This document shows, piece by piece, positions 7,775 to 16,539 of a DNA stretch of 64,000 nt (position 1 is its first letter; each line of letters opens with the position of its first letter). The stretch spans positions 3,690 through 67,689 of the forward strand of contig CAYIHX010000019.1 of the NCBI GenBank assembly GCA_964363305.1, written 5' to 3'. This stretch comes from CAYIHX01 sp964363305. Lineage in GTDB: Bacteria > Bdellovibrionota > UBA1018. The notes below the pieces were generated by a model, which was given only the letters and a program-made list of their open reading frames with translations, did no database searches and was not told the origin of the DNA. Made by a program: the position numbers and the translations under genes.

Positions 7775-9172
7775 TCAGCCGCCCCCCGCCGCCCGCCGAC
7801 TCTTATAGCGCTCAAGAGTCGTGGCAATAGAGCGAATCCAGTTCTTTTCCATTTCAGTGAGGACCGAAATTCGTTTTTGAAGCACGGCCAAACGCGGTCC
7901 TTTGAGGTCGGCGGGATCAGCACCCTGGACCGCGCTCTCGAGTCGGCGTAGCTCGTCCTCCGCTTCGGCAAACCGAAACTGAAACGTCTCGAGCAGCGCT
8001 TCGGTGTCGGGTGGGGGAAGTGGGGCCGCCGAACCGACGCCTCCGGCGCGCAGTTCCTTGATGATTTCATCCCGTTCGCGAATGTTTTGCGTCATCTCCC
8101 GGAGCTTCAACGCGGCGTCGTTGAGGGCCTTGCTGGAGCGCTCGTCCGGTCCTGTGGGACGCACGGCAACCGGAGCGGCACCTCCAAGGGGAAAGGGTTT
8201 GGCGAGAGGGTCATTCGTGGGGATGCTTTGAGCCGGGTCGATCCAAAGTGTCCGCACGGCTTGCGGGTGTTGGACCGATGGCGCGGATTGAAACAGGGCG
8301 CAGGTAATCTCGACGGCGTTGTTTTCGGGCGCCCAGTGGACGCGCAAGAGGTCGGAATACCGGATCAGGAGCTGGGGCAGCGCAGTAGGTTCGGATGCCT
8401 GAGGCCAAAATCGTCGCAGGATCTCGGCCTGGCCGAGGTTCTGGCCGGAGAAGCAGAGACGGAAGACCCAGGCGCGAGGATCGATTCCCGTTTGAAAGAA
8501 GGCCTTGGGGATTTTAGGTGGAAGATTGAAGTCGGACTTTCCGCTGCCCTCGTCGAAGATCATGCTCCACAGGGAAGAGAGAAGAATACGCGCCGTGGGC
8601 AGGCGTTTGACCCATTCTGGTGACTCTCGAACCTCCGGAAGAATCGCGAGCCCGTCGATCCTGGGCCCCAACAGGGTACCGTTCAGCCAGGTCTCTGCAT
8701 AGCTTGAAGGGGGCGAGGAAAGGAGCCCGTTGATCCCTGATTTTGAAGACTCGACCCCGGCTGCGCGTACGACCCTGGCCCACTCTTGAGGATCGAGCTG
8801 GGACAGATCGAGCAGAACGACCCGGGGAATGCTCCTCGAGGCGGGAAGATCCTTCCACGCTGTTTTCTCGGCGAGGTAACCCGCCACGGTCGGACCATGG
8901 TTACGCGTGAGACCCAGGTACCCCTCGAGCTTGTTCCACAAGAAATATTTATGCCAGGGCACGAGAACGAGTTGGAGAGGTTGCTTGTCCGGGTTGCCTC
9001 GGGCTTGGGCTAGGCGTGCGATCACTCGCTCTTCAGTCATCTCGCCCGACAAGACTTCGACGGCGCAGTTGCTGCCTCGTAAGATGCTAACGCCGCGCGC
9101 CAGCCCGTGCATTTTATCTCGGGTGAGGCGTTCGTCAGTAATGAGCAAGATACCGAGGGGCTTATGCGCCAA
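7775..9172 (-). CDS. Unknown 465-aa cytoplasmic protein with C-terminal coiled coil
   Basis: Not recognised. The N-terminal half alternates beta and alpha (KPLGILLITDERL, LQLVLVPWHKY, IPRVVLLDLSQLD), like a degenerate receiver/Rossmann fold, followed by a middle domain rich in Trp. The last 110 residues form a charged coiled coil (about 370-455). The TTG start at 9172 was chosen because AAGGAG lies 9 nt upstream. A GTG at 9211 and an ATG at 9268 are alternatives, but the longest version would overlap the histidine kinase start. As first gene of the operon with HD-GYP and MCE genes, and divergent from a two-component pair, it may be a signalling scaffold (inference). Confidence 0.75.
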   Translation of the reverse strand: MAHKPLGILLITDERLTRDKMHGLARGVSILRGSNCAVEVLSGEMTEERVIARLAQARGNPDKQPLQLVLVPWHKYFLWNKLEGYLGLTRNHGPTVAGYLAEKTAWKDLPASRSIPRVVLLDLSQLDPQEWARVVRAAGVESSKSGINGLLSSPPSSYAETWLNGTLLGPRIDGLAILPEVRESPEWVKRLPTARILLSSLWSMIFDEGSGKSDFNLPPKIPKAFFQTGIDPRAWVFRLCFSGQNLGQAEILRRFWPQASEPTALPQLLIRYSDLLRVHWAPENNAVEITCALFQSAPSVQHPQAVRTLWIDPAQSIPTNDPLAKPFPLGGAAPVAVRPTGPDERSSKALNDAALKLREMTQNIRERDEIIKELRAGGVGSAAPLPPPDTEALLETFQFRFAEAEDELRRLESAVQGADPADLKGPRLAVLQKRISVLTEMEKNWIRSIATTLERYKSRRAAGGG

Positions 9173-9244
9173 GGGGTTACACTCCTTCGAGCACTTATCG
9201 GCAAAGATCACGACAACCTTTCGAATCCTCGCTATGATCGAGTC

Positions 9245-11209
9245 ATGACGGGGACAGGGAAGCGTCAAACGTCGGTCAGTCTGCGCCGCAGGCTATTGAG
9301 CTGGGTAGGGGCACTTGTGCTGCTTTCTCTCTTGGGTTCTGCCTTGAGCGTCTACCGCATTTCCGAGGTGAGTCAGAATCTCGATCGGATCAATCGTGTT
9401 TCGGTCCCGCTTGGGCGTCTGCTCGTGCAGCTGCAGTCGGACGTCGAGGGCTATCGGCGTGAGGTTGAGCGGCGGGTGGTGATCGCGATGGGGGCGGGTC
9501 GCCCTCCGGTTGCTGTCCCTCAGTGGATTGAGGATGTGATCGCCAATGAGTTGGTGCGGGTGCGTGATTTACTGACGCGCGATGAGGATCTTCGCCGCGA
9601 GGGTTCCTCCGCGCGATGGTTGAAGTGGGAAGAGGAGATCGCTTCGCAGTTCGGTGCTCTCCGGGAAAAAGTACGCGTGGCCGCGGCTCAAGTCGCGGTC
9701 GATGGTCCCGCGCTTCTGGCATCGCTCGATAATTGGACGCGGCAAGTTCAATGGGGCGCGGCTGAGCATGATCGGATTGTCCGCGGGCGATTTTCTCGCG
9801 CGGAGAATCAGGTGGCCCAACTCAGAACGGGGCTCGAAATCATCCTCGTGGCGGTCGTGGCCCTTTCGCTTTTGATTCTCTGGCTCGGGGAAAGGGCGCT
9901 TCGTCCGCTCTCTCAGCTTTCGGCGTTGGTGCGCCTGATTTCGGATCGTGGCGTTCGTCGCGAGGATAAGGAGAGTCTCCCCCGGCTGGCGGCCGGTCGA
10001 ACCGATGAGATTGGCATCTTGGCTCGGGACTTTCACCAAATGGCCACTGTGTTGCTGGAGCGCGAGAAAGAGGTTGAGCAGCAGAGCTCACGCCTCGAAG
10101 AACAGAATCGACTCCTGCGAGACGCGGGCGAGTTGAATTGGAATATTTTGGCGAGCATTAAGTCCGCGCTGGTCGTTACGGACGCCCAGGGCGTGATCAC
10201 CCAGTGCAACCCCGCGGCGGCGACCTGGATGGGTCGGCCCGCGGAGGAGTGCATTGGGGTCGCGGCCGCCGAGTTGCCCGCTCTTCAGGCGTTCGCTTCT
10301 CTTTCGGAGCTCGAGCTTCCCGGCAAGCTTGAGCCAACGCGGAGGGGAGACCGGGTCTTTGGAGGGCGAGTCCAACGACTGCGCTCGGGCGGGCGAATCG
10401 TCATGATTGATGATTTGACGGACGAGCTCGCCATACAAGATCGATTGCGAGAAGCGGAGAATCTGGCGGCCGTCGGGCGGATGTCGGCGCAGGTGGCGCA
10501 TGAGGTTCGGAATCCGTTGCATTCGATCGGTCTGGAGGCCGAGCTGGCGCTGGATTCGATCGGCAAACAGGGCGATCCCTCGGTGAAGTCGTCCCTGTTC
10601 TCGATTCTGCAATCGGTTGATCGGCTCGAGACGATCACAGAAAATTATTTGCGGCTGTCGAAACTTTCGTCAGGTCGGCGCGCCGCCGCGGAGCTCTCCC
10701 AGGTACTGGAGAGTGTTTTGGCGATGTACGCTCCGGTGTGCGAGTCGCAGGGGCTGGAGGTCGATTGGCGGCAGGTGGGTCTAGCGGCTCCCTTCGTCGA
10801 GGCAGATCGACCGATTCTGGATCAATGTTTGGGAAATTTGATGAGCAATGCTTTGCAGGCACTCTATGAGTTTCAGCAGTCAGACCGCGCGCCGTCTCAG
10901 TTCGTGCCGAGGATTCGTTGGTCCTACGGGGTGGCTGAGAGCGGTCGATCTTGGCTCAAGGTGGAAGACAACGGGCCCGGGATTCATGCGGATGTTCGGG
11001 ATCGATTGTTCCAGCCCTTTGTGACTGGACGCGCTCAAGGGACAGGATTGGGTTTGAGCTTCGTGAAAAAGGTCGTGGAGGATCACGGCGGGCAGATCAC
11101 CGCGATCGCAAACGGCTCAGATCCCCTTTATCCGGGTGCCTGTTTCGAAATCACATTTCCTTTCTTTGAGTCGGTTCCAGTGCGCTCGTCCAACGAGGTG
11201 GCTCTATGA
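9245..11209 (+). CDS. Membrane sensor histidine kinase (HAMP-PAS-HisKA-HATPase)
   Basis: 654 aa. TM1 spans about 18-37, a periplasmic helical sensor about 38-195, TM2 about 198-214, then HAMP (ALRPLSQLSALVRL), a coiled coil, a PAS domain (about 296-395) and the H-box AQVAHEVRNPLHS with His419. The ATPase boxes are VEDNGPGI and GTGLGLSFVKKVVEDHGG. This is the NtrB-like architecture expected to phosphorylate the NtrC-type regulator that follows with a 4-nt overlap. ATG 9245 avoids overlap with the divergent gene at 9172; earlier codons in the frame run across the divergent promoter space. Confidence 0.92.
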   Translation: MTGTGKRQTSVSLRRRLLSWVGALVLLSLLGSALSVYRISEVSQNLDRINRVSVPLGRLLVQLQSDVEGYRREVERRVVIAMGAGRPPVAVPQWIEDVIANELVRVRDLLTRDEDLRREGSSARWLKWEEEIASQFGALREKVRVAAAQVAVDGPALLASLDNWTRQVQWGAAEHDRIVRGRFSRAENQVAQLRTGLEIILVAVVALSLLILWLGERALRPLSQLSALVRLISDRGVRREDKESLPRLAAGRTDEIGILARDFHQMATVLLEREKEVEQQSSRLEEQNRLLRDAGELNWNILASIKSALVVTDAQGVITQCNPAAATWMGRPAEECIGVAAAELPALQAFASLSELELPGKLEPTRRGDRVFGGRVQRLRSGGRIVMIDDLTDELAIQDRLREAENLAAVGRMSAQVAHEVRNPLHSIGLEAELALDSIGKQGDPSVKSSLFSILQSVDRLETITENYLRLSKLSSGRRAAAELSQVLESVLAMYAPVCESQGLEVDWRQVGLAAPFVEADRPILDQCLGNLMSNALQALYEFQQSDRAPSQFVPRIRWSYGVAESGRSWLKVEDNGPGIHADVRDRLFQPFVTGRAQGTGLGLSFVKKVVEDHGGQITAIANGSDPLYPGACFEITFPFFESVPVRSSNEVAL

Positions 11210-12564
11210 GTATTCGGCTTCTGGTCGTGGACGACGATCCGCAGTCCCTGGATTCCACTCGCCGCATTCTTGAGCATGCGGGTTACTCGGTGGAGACCGC
11301 GGCCGACGGACAGACGGCGCTTGAAAAAGTGCGCTCGGCCTATCCGCCTCAGGTGGTAGTCTCGGACCTTCGAATGCCTCGCATGGGCGGGATGGAATTT
11401 CTCCGGGCCCTGAGTCTTTGCGGGGAGAAAATTCCGGTGATTTTAATGACCGCTTTCGGGCGTGTCGAGGATGCGGTCTGGGCGATGAAACTGGGTGCGG
11501 TGGATTTTCTGACCAAGCCGTTTCGCAGGCAGGCTCTTCTTGACTCGATTCGAGCGGCGGTGCTCCGCGCCCAGGTTCAGCCCTCGGGATCTGCTGGGAT
11601 CGTGTCGGACGATTTGATTGGGGCGAGCGGAGCGATGCGCCGCCTTCGTGAAGAGATCGAGCAAGTGGCGAGAACGGATGCGACGGTGTTGGTGACCGGC
11701 GAGAGCGGGTCCGGAAAAGAGCGAGTCGCGAGATTGCTTCACGAGCGCGGCCCACGGGCGCGGGGCCCTTGGGTGGCGATTAACTGCGCGGCTTTGCCGG
11801 AGGCACTTCTTGAATCGGAGCTGTTTGGGCACGAGAAAGGCGCCTTTTCCGGAGCGACGCAGCTCAAGTATGGTCTGTTCGAGGCTGCGCAGGAGGGCAC
11901 GATCTTTCTCGACGAAATCGGAGACATGCCGTTGAACCTGCAGGTGAAGCTGTTGCGCGCGCTGCAAGAGGGAGAGATTCGGCGAGTCGGCTCAACCCAG
12001 ACTCGGCGTTTCAATGCGCGGATCATCGCGGCCACTCATCAGCCGCTCGAGGCGCGGGTGCAGGCCGGATTGTTTCGGCAGGATTTGCTTTTTCGTCTCG
12101 AGGTGATCCGGTTGATGGTTCCGGGCCTGCGTGATCGAAAGGAAGATATCCCGGCCTTGGCGGAGCACTTTCTGCGCGTGGCCAGCGAGCGGCATCAAAA
12201 ATCCGTGGTGGGTTTCATGCCGGAAACGATGGCTGCGTTGTTGGCGCATGACTGGCCCGGCAATGTGCGCGAGCTTTCGAACGCGGTCGAGCGCGCGGTG
12301 GTTTTCGCGCAAGATGAGCGAATTCAGGGGGCGGATTTACCCTCCCATATCGCGGGCCGAGCGGGCGCGGAGGGAATGACTCCCTCTCCTCATGGCGTGA
12401 TTGAAGTTCGGCTCGGGACGCCGCTTCGCGAGGTCGAGGACCTTCTGATTCGTCGAACGTTGGAGGCAACAGACGGGGACAAGAGCATGACCGCTCGCCT
12501 TCTGGGCATCAATGAACGAACGATCTATCGTCGAACGGCTGAGGGGTCAGGCTCCAAAAGTTAA
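11206..12564 (+). CDS. NtrC-type sigma-54 response regulator
   Basis: 452 aa: receiver (phospho-acceptor Asp54, KPF at 104-106), AAA+ domain with Walker A GESGSGKE (about 165-172), the sigma-54 contact loop GAFSGA (212-217) and DEIGDMPL, then a Fis-type helix-turn-helix (SMTARLLGINERTIYRR). It should activate sigma-54 promoters when phosphorylated by the kinase before it. The protein ends abnormally soon after the recognition helix with GSGSKS, all encoded by the left arm of the palindrome at 12539-12606; family members usually continue a few residues with LEEWG-like sequence. The element therefore supplies the new end and stop codon. Confidence 0.92.
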   Translation: MSIRLLVVDDDPQSLDSTRRILEHAGYSVETAADGQTALEKVRSAYPPQVVVSDLRMPRMGGMEFLRALSLCGEKIPVILMTAFGRVEDAVWAMKLGAVDFLTKPFRRQALLDSIRAAVLRAQVQPSGSAGIVSDDLIGASGAMRRLREEIEQVARTDATVLVTGESGSGKERVARLLHERGPRARGPWVAINCAALPEALLESELFGHEKGAFSGATQLKYGLFEAAQEGTIFLDEIGDMPLNLQVKLLRALQEGEIRRVGSTQTRRFNARIIAATHQPLEARVQAGLFRQDLLFRLEVIRLMVPGLRDRKEDIPALAEHFLRVASERHQKSVVGFMPETMAALLAHDWPGNVRELSNAVERAVVFAQDERIQGADLPSHIAGRAGAEGMTPSPHGVIEVRLGTPLREVEDLLIRRTLEATDGDKSMTARLLGINERTIYRRTAEGSGSKS

Positions 12565-12606
12565 GCAATTGTTAACCCTCTTAACTTTTGGAGCCTGACC
12601 CCTCAG
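12539..12606. repeat. 27-bp-arm palindrome (GGGGTCAGGCTCC type)
   Basis: Perfect 27-bp arms at 12539-12565 and 12580-12606, loop of 14 nt (12566-12579). The arm contains GAGGGGTCAGGCTCCAAAAG. It overlaps the last nine codons of the response regulator. It differs in sequence from the RAYT-flanking palindromes, so it is a second repeat family. It has no T-run after it, so it is not a standard terminator, though the RNA hairpin could stabilise the 3' end. Confidence 0.95.
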
Positions 12607-12649
12607 TTTGCGTGATTCATCCAAAGCTGCTAAAGTTTATATATATTAA

Positions 12650-12673
12650 CAAAGTTCATAAAACAGAACTTTG
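12650..12673. promoter_or_regulatory. Inverted repeat touching the RBS of the first VWA lipoprotein
   Basis: CAAAGTTC (12650-12657) and GAACTTTG (12666-12673) form perfect 8-bp arms with an 8-nt AT-rich spacer. The right arm runs into the Shine-Dalgarno GGAGGG just before ATG 12682. An AT-rich promoter-like stretch (TTTATATATATT, about 12635-12646) precedes it. It could be an operator or an RNA hairpin that limits translation. Confidence 0.4.
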
Positions 12674-12681
12674 GAGGGCTT

Positions 12682-13902
12682 ATGGATCGCACACTGACCG
12701 ACTCGCGTTTTCAGCAGATCTCGGATCTCACGAAGCTAGGGATCGCCGCCTTGGGAATTCTTTCGGGCCTGACCGGTTGCGAAATCTCCGAAGAGGCGCA
12801 GCAGGACCTGCTAGCCGCATTGAGCCGTCCGCCTTCAGGTGATTACAGCGGCGTTCCCGGAGGAGGCCCGACCCCGCAATGCTTCGGTGAGCGTTATATG
12901 CAGGCGGACGCAGCAGTGACTCGCAAGCTCGACCTCTTGTTCGTCATCGATACATCCGGCTCATTGAGCGACGAGCGCTCAGCCGTGTCAGCGGGAATCG
13001 ATGCTTTTGTCGGTCAGCTCCCGGCGGATGTCGACTTTCGAATCAGCGTGATGCTCGCGCACGGAGACACTTCCGCTTACCACGGCCGACTTTATAGTGC
13101 GTCAGGGCGTCCGAAAGTGCTCGATTCCCAGGCAAGGACTCTGACTCAGATTCGTTCCGACCTGCGCGCCAACTTGACCCAGATCCGTACCGATGCAGGA
13201 ACTGACGGCGGCGAGGCGATGCTCTATTCCCTCACCCAGGGTTTGCAGGGGCAACTCCTGGCTGACTCTCAGGCCCTTGGTTTCTTTCGGGCAGACGCTG
13301 CGCTCGCGGTGGTGCTCCTTTCGGACGAGCAGGATATCTGTGCGGAGTTTCCGGAGGGTGTGACTCCCGTCCCTGATGCGCAGAATAGCGAGGTTCCTGC
13401 CAAGGCACGAATATGCGCGGGCATTACGCCTGAGTCGGTGCATGCGCTCGTCAAGAAAGTGAAGAATGGGATGCCCTACCTCTTCTCCAGTATCATCTAC
13501 TCGAATCCGGAAACCTATGTTGCCAGCGGCGAGAATGAGATCGGCTACGGTTTGCTTGAACTGACCCGGAACACGGGCGGCGTACTGATTGATATCGCAA
13601 GCGGCGAATACAGTCAGGGCCTCTCCGAGGCCGGTCGCCTGGCAACGGTCAAGCTCGACTTGCTTGCGGATTTCACGCTTGCTCGCAGAGAGATCGACCC
13701 TGCATCGCTTCGGGTGTGGGTCGATGGTCTGGTTGCGGGATTCGCCTACTCGGCGAATACGAACGAAGTGCACGTCAATGATCCGGGGATAGCCCGGTCC
13801 GTCGTCGACATCCATTACTGCTTGCAACCGCAGTCCGTTCCACCTACGCAGCCGGCGCCATGCATTGGCTTGGGCTGTGGCGGCGGCGCGCTTGGAATCT
13901 AA
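12682..13902 (+). CDS. VWA-domain lipoprotein (first of a pair)
   Basis: 406 aa. The signal sequence ends in a lipobox (ILSGLTGC, Cys about residue 33), so the protein is a lipoprotein. A von Willebrand A domain starts at LDLLFVIDTSGSLSDE, with an intact MIDAS DxSxS motif; further metal residues fit TDGGE and LSDEQD. VWA domains bind protein ligands through a metal ion. The C-terminal 100 residues form a beta-rich domain (SLRVWVDGL, VNDPGIARSVVDIHYC). The SD GGAGGG stands 4 nt before the ATG. The second VWA lipoprotein follows after 34 bp on the same strand. Confidence 0.85.
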   Translation: MDRTLTDSRFQQISDLTKLGIAALGILSGLTGCEISEEAQQDLLAALSRPPSGDYSGVPGGGPTPQCFGERYMQADAAVTRKLDLLFVIDTSGSLSDERSAVSAGIDAFVGQLPADVDFRISVMLAHGDTSAYHGRLYSASGRPKVLDSQARTLTQIRSDLRANLTQIRTDAGTDGGEAMLYSLTQGLQGQLLADSQALGFFRADAALAVVLLSDEQDICAEFPEGVTPVPDAQNSEVPAKARICAGITPESVHALVKKVKNGMPYLFSSIIYSNPETYVASGENEIGYGLLELTRNTGGVLIDIASGEYSQGLSEAGRLATVKLDLLADFTLARREIDPASLRVWVDGLVAGFAYSANTNEVHVNDPGIARSVVDIHYCLQPQSVPPTQPAPCIGLGCGGGALGI

Positions 13903-13936
13903 AGCGAGCGAAGCATGTTTCGCCGAGGAGTGACCC

Positions 13937-15607
13937 ATGAGCCCGAGAGTTCTTATCTATTGCCTGCCGTCTCTCCTTGTTTCGGCCTGCACGGAGCAAC
14001 TTCCGGGTTCTTTCCGGCTGGCGCAGCAGGAGCAGATTTTCTCGACGACGCAGGATGTGAATACCAAGATTGACCTCCTGTGGGTGGTCGACAACTCGGC
14101 CAGCATGGACGTCACGCAGGGCAAGCTGCGGGCCGGGTTCTCCAGCTTTGCGACCAAGTACATGAAGCCGACTTGGGATATTCGTGTCGCCGTCATCACC
14201 ACGGACGTGTATATGGCGCATCCGGCCTTCAATGCCTATCGGGCCACCGTGATCTCGGGATCAGTCGGCTACGCGTCTCCTCATATCGTGAGTCGGCTCG
14301 CGACCTGGGTGAATCCCTCCTGGAGCTCCTCGCTGGTCAACACTTCGACCGGCGTCTTCACGGCCGGCGTAAAGTTCGGAGAGCTGATCCCTTCCTGGGG
14401 GCCGAGCTTTGCCCTTCTCTTGCCCGGTATTCATGACGGTCCTATTGCGGCACTTTGTTCGGAGATCATGCCTTACTTTCTGGACGGTCCCACTCAGTGC
14501 GCGGTTCGAGACGATCAAACCCGTGCCACGGGAACTTCGAAGTGCCTCAGTCCCGGCGTCGGAGAAAGTGCGATTTCAGAATGCGTCAATACCGTTGAGA
14601 ACGATACGGTACACTCCGGGAAGGCCATCCTGGAGACCATGCCGCCGACGGGTGTAGCAGGCGACGCGGCTTGGACGCAGGCCCTGATTAGAGACTTTAT
14701 GATCGATGTGACAACGGGAAGCGCCGGGCAGGGGAGTGAGCGCGGCCTCGGTTCCGTGCTGCAGCTTTTGCGGGATAACGAGTCGAGCGCGACGGCTTTT
14801 TTTCGGCCGGGTTCTTTGCGCGGACTGATCTTCGTCTCCGATGAAGAAGATCAGACGTTGAGCATTCCTGCTGCGCCCGGCGCTGGCTTCACTCCACAGA
14901 CGGGTTACGGCTGCGATCAGGTTTCGATCGCGGCGTTGAACCCGACTCAGTCGGCGCTGACTGCTCCAGGCGGTCTTTGCTGCGGTGACGGGTCTTGCCG
15001 CTATGGCGGCGAGGGGACTTCGTGTCCGCTCAAGACAGTCGACGGTTACGGATATCGAGTTTCGATTTGTCCGCGGGCGGATCAGCTGGTCGCCGTTGCT
15101 GACGTGAGGGCCGAGCTCGGCGCTTTTTTCGCTGCCCTCGACGGCGTTGATGAGCCGAGCTACTTCGTTGCTTCGATTGTTCCGACGACGGCCCAGGCGA
15201 TTCAAGATTTGCAGACCCTGCGCGACGCGGATGACGTGACCATTGCCGGGCGGCGGACTCATGCCGTGGATCGCGGTGACCGCTACATTGAGCTTGGAAA
15301 TTTGGTGGGGAATGGTTCGCTTGCGCTCGACATTTCCGTGAACGACTATTCACCGATTTTAGATGCCATCGGGCGGTCGATTCTGGCTCGGAAGGCGAGC
15401 TTTAAGTTGGCACGAAAACCGACCGGAACCGAGGACATGATCATCAAGGTGCTTCACTTGGATGGCAGCGAGACGATCGTGCCGAGCAGTATCGTGGTCG
15501 TGAACGGGAGTACGATCCAGATCATGGATCTCGATTTTGTTCTTGGCTTGGCCTCGACCGATCGGATCTCGATCAACTATCAGCCTAAATCCTTGCTGGA
15601 TCGGTAG
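13937..15607 (+). CDS. VWA-domain lipoprotein (second of a pair)
   Basis: 556 aa with a short lipoprotein signal (LPSLLVSAC, Cys17). The VWA domain starts at KIDLLWVVDNSASMDV; its MIDAS DxSxS is intact. A segment with FVSDEEDQTLS resembles the DEQD region of the preceding gene. Several Cys-rich inserts (GYGCDQV, LCCGDGSCRYGG) separate parts of the domain. The C-terminus has the same beta-domain plan as its neighbour (PSSIVVVNGSTIQ). The two are probably paralogues that act together at the cell surface; the ligand is unknown. The size suggests a large loop insertion in the VWA fold. Confidence 0.85.
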   Translation: MSPRVLIYCLPSLLVSACTEQLPGSFRLAQQEQIFSTTQDVNTKIDLLWVVDNSASMDVTQGKLRAGFSSFATKYMKPTWDIRVAVITTDVYMAHPAFNAYRATVISGSVGYASPHIVSRLATWVNPSWSSSLVNTSTGVFTAGVKFGELIPSWGPSFALLLPGIHDGPIAALCSEIMPYFLDGPTQCAVRDDQTRATGTSKCLSPGVGESAISECVNTVENDTVHSGKAILETMPPTGVAGDAAWTQALIRDFMIDVTTGSAGQGSERGLGSVLQLLRDNESSATAFFRPGSLRGLIFVSDEEDQTLSIPAAPGAGFTPQTGYGCDQVSIAALNPTQSALTAPGGLCCGDGSCRYGGEGTSCPLKTVDGYGYRVSICPRADQLVAVADVRAELGAFFAALDGVDEPSYFVASIVPTTAQAIQDLQTLRDADDVTIAGRRTHAVDRGDRYIELGNLVGNGSLALDISVNDYSPILDAIGRSILARKASFKLARKPTGTEDMIIKVLHLDGSETIVPSSIVVVNGSTIQIMDLDFVLGLASTDRISINYQPKSLLDR

Positions 15608-15624
15608 GGGGATTTTTTCCGGAG

Positions 15625-16482
15625 TCAGCGCGTTCCGATTCCGTAATAGCCGTCGATGAATTTGTACCCGTCCGTCTCGGGAACTCGGTACATCGTATAT
15701 CCGGTCCCGAAGATATGAGGAACGATCGTGATCGTGGACTTAAGGAAGCCATGGAAGCGAATGCCGGAGCTGAGGGGTTCCGGCGTGCGCCAGTCGCGGA
15801 CCGCGCCCCCGGGATTATTGATCGCGAGCAGCGGCCGGTGATCTCTGACGAGGTAACCTTGAAGAGCGACGACGTGCCCTCCTTTACGGGAGAAGGTGAT
15901 GATCTTTTGACCGAGGATCCGTTTCACTTTTTTCACGTAGTGGCCATAGGCGATGCTTTGGGCGTAACCGTCTCGAATATATTTCATGAAGTCACTGGTC
16001 GAGGCGCGGGGCCATGCGATCTCCCCCATGCTCTTCCCCGCGTCGTGCCCACGAACGCTGAGCCCCCGAGCGATCTCACCGAAGGCGAGCGCCGCTGGGA
16101 TGTGGAGAGTGCCCTCCTTGGGAGATGTGAGAAATTTTCGAGAGAGGGCTCGCACGCGACCGGTCCAATCTTCGGGGAGGTACTCGCGAGCGGCCCAGCC
16201 CGCGACGACGAGTTCAGGGTCGCCATGGTTGATCACGGCGTCGACCGACATGACGCCTGAGGTGGGCGCGCACAGCATGCTTCGCTCTCCGCCGTTGGGG
16301 AGCCAATCGTCATGCTCGGGATCGATGGCCTCGTCGTCCTGATTGAGCAGCGGCATGCGAGTGAAGGCACAACCCAGCGTCGGCTCCCCGCAGTCCGGAC
16401 CGCCCGCGAGCGCCTGGACGGAAAAGGAGGCGGTAAAAGTCGCGATTAGAACATAATTTATATTTAGTGATAATTTCATCAT
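15625..16482 (-). CDS. Secreted protein, possible C39-like cysteine peptidase
   Basis: 285 aa with a Sec signal peptide (cleavage near VQALA-GG). Three spaced motifs fit a papain-like C39 fold: MLCAPTSGVMSVD (like the CGPTS nucleophile of peptidase C39), GHVVALQGY (catalytic His) and LAINNPGG (position of Asn/Asp). The fit is by eye and the Gly before Pro is replaced by Ala. An alternative is a catalytically dead relative. It converges with the second VWA gene, 17 bp apart. No propeptide or ABC transporter is linked. Confidence 0.7.
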   Translation of the reverse strand: MMKLSLNINYVLIATFTASFSVQALAGGPDCGEPTLGCAFTRMPLLNQDDEAIDPEHDDWLPNGGERSMLCAPTSGVMSVDAVINHGDPELVVAGWAAREYLPEDWTGRVRALSRKFLTSPKEGTLHIPAALAFGEIARGLSVRGHDAGKSMGEIAWPRASTSDFMKYIRDGYAQSIAYGHYVKKVKRILGQKIITFSRKGGHVVALQGYLVRDHRPLLAINNPGGAVRDWRTPEPLSSGIRFHGFLKSTITIVPHIFGTGYTMYRVPETDGYKFIDGYYGIGTR

Positions 16483-16539
16483 GCATCCCCTTCCATCCGA
16501 TCGGGTTTCCTGTGAAAATCATGTAGCGGAGCGTGGACA

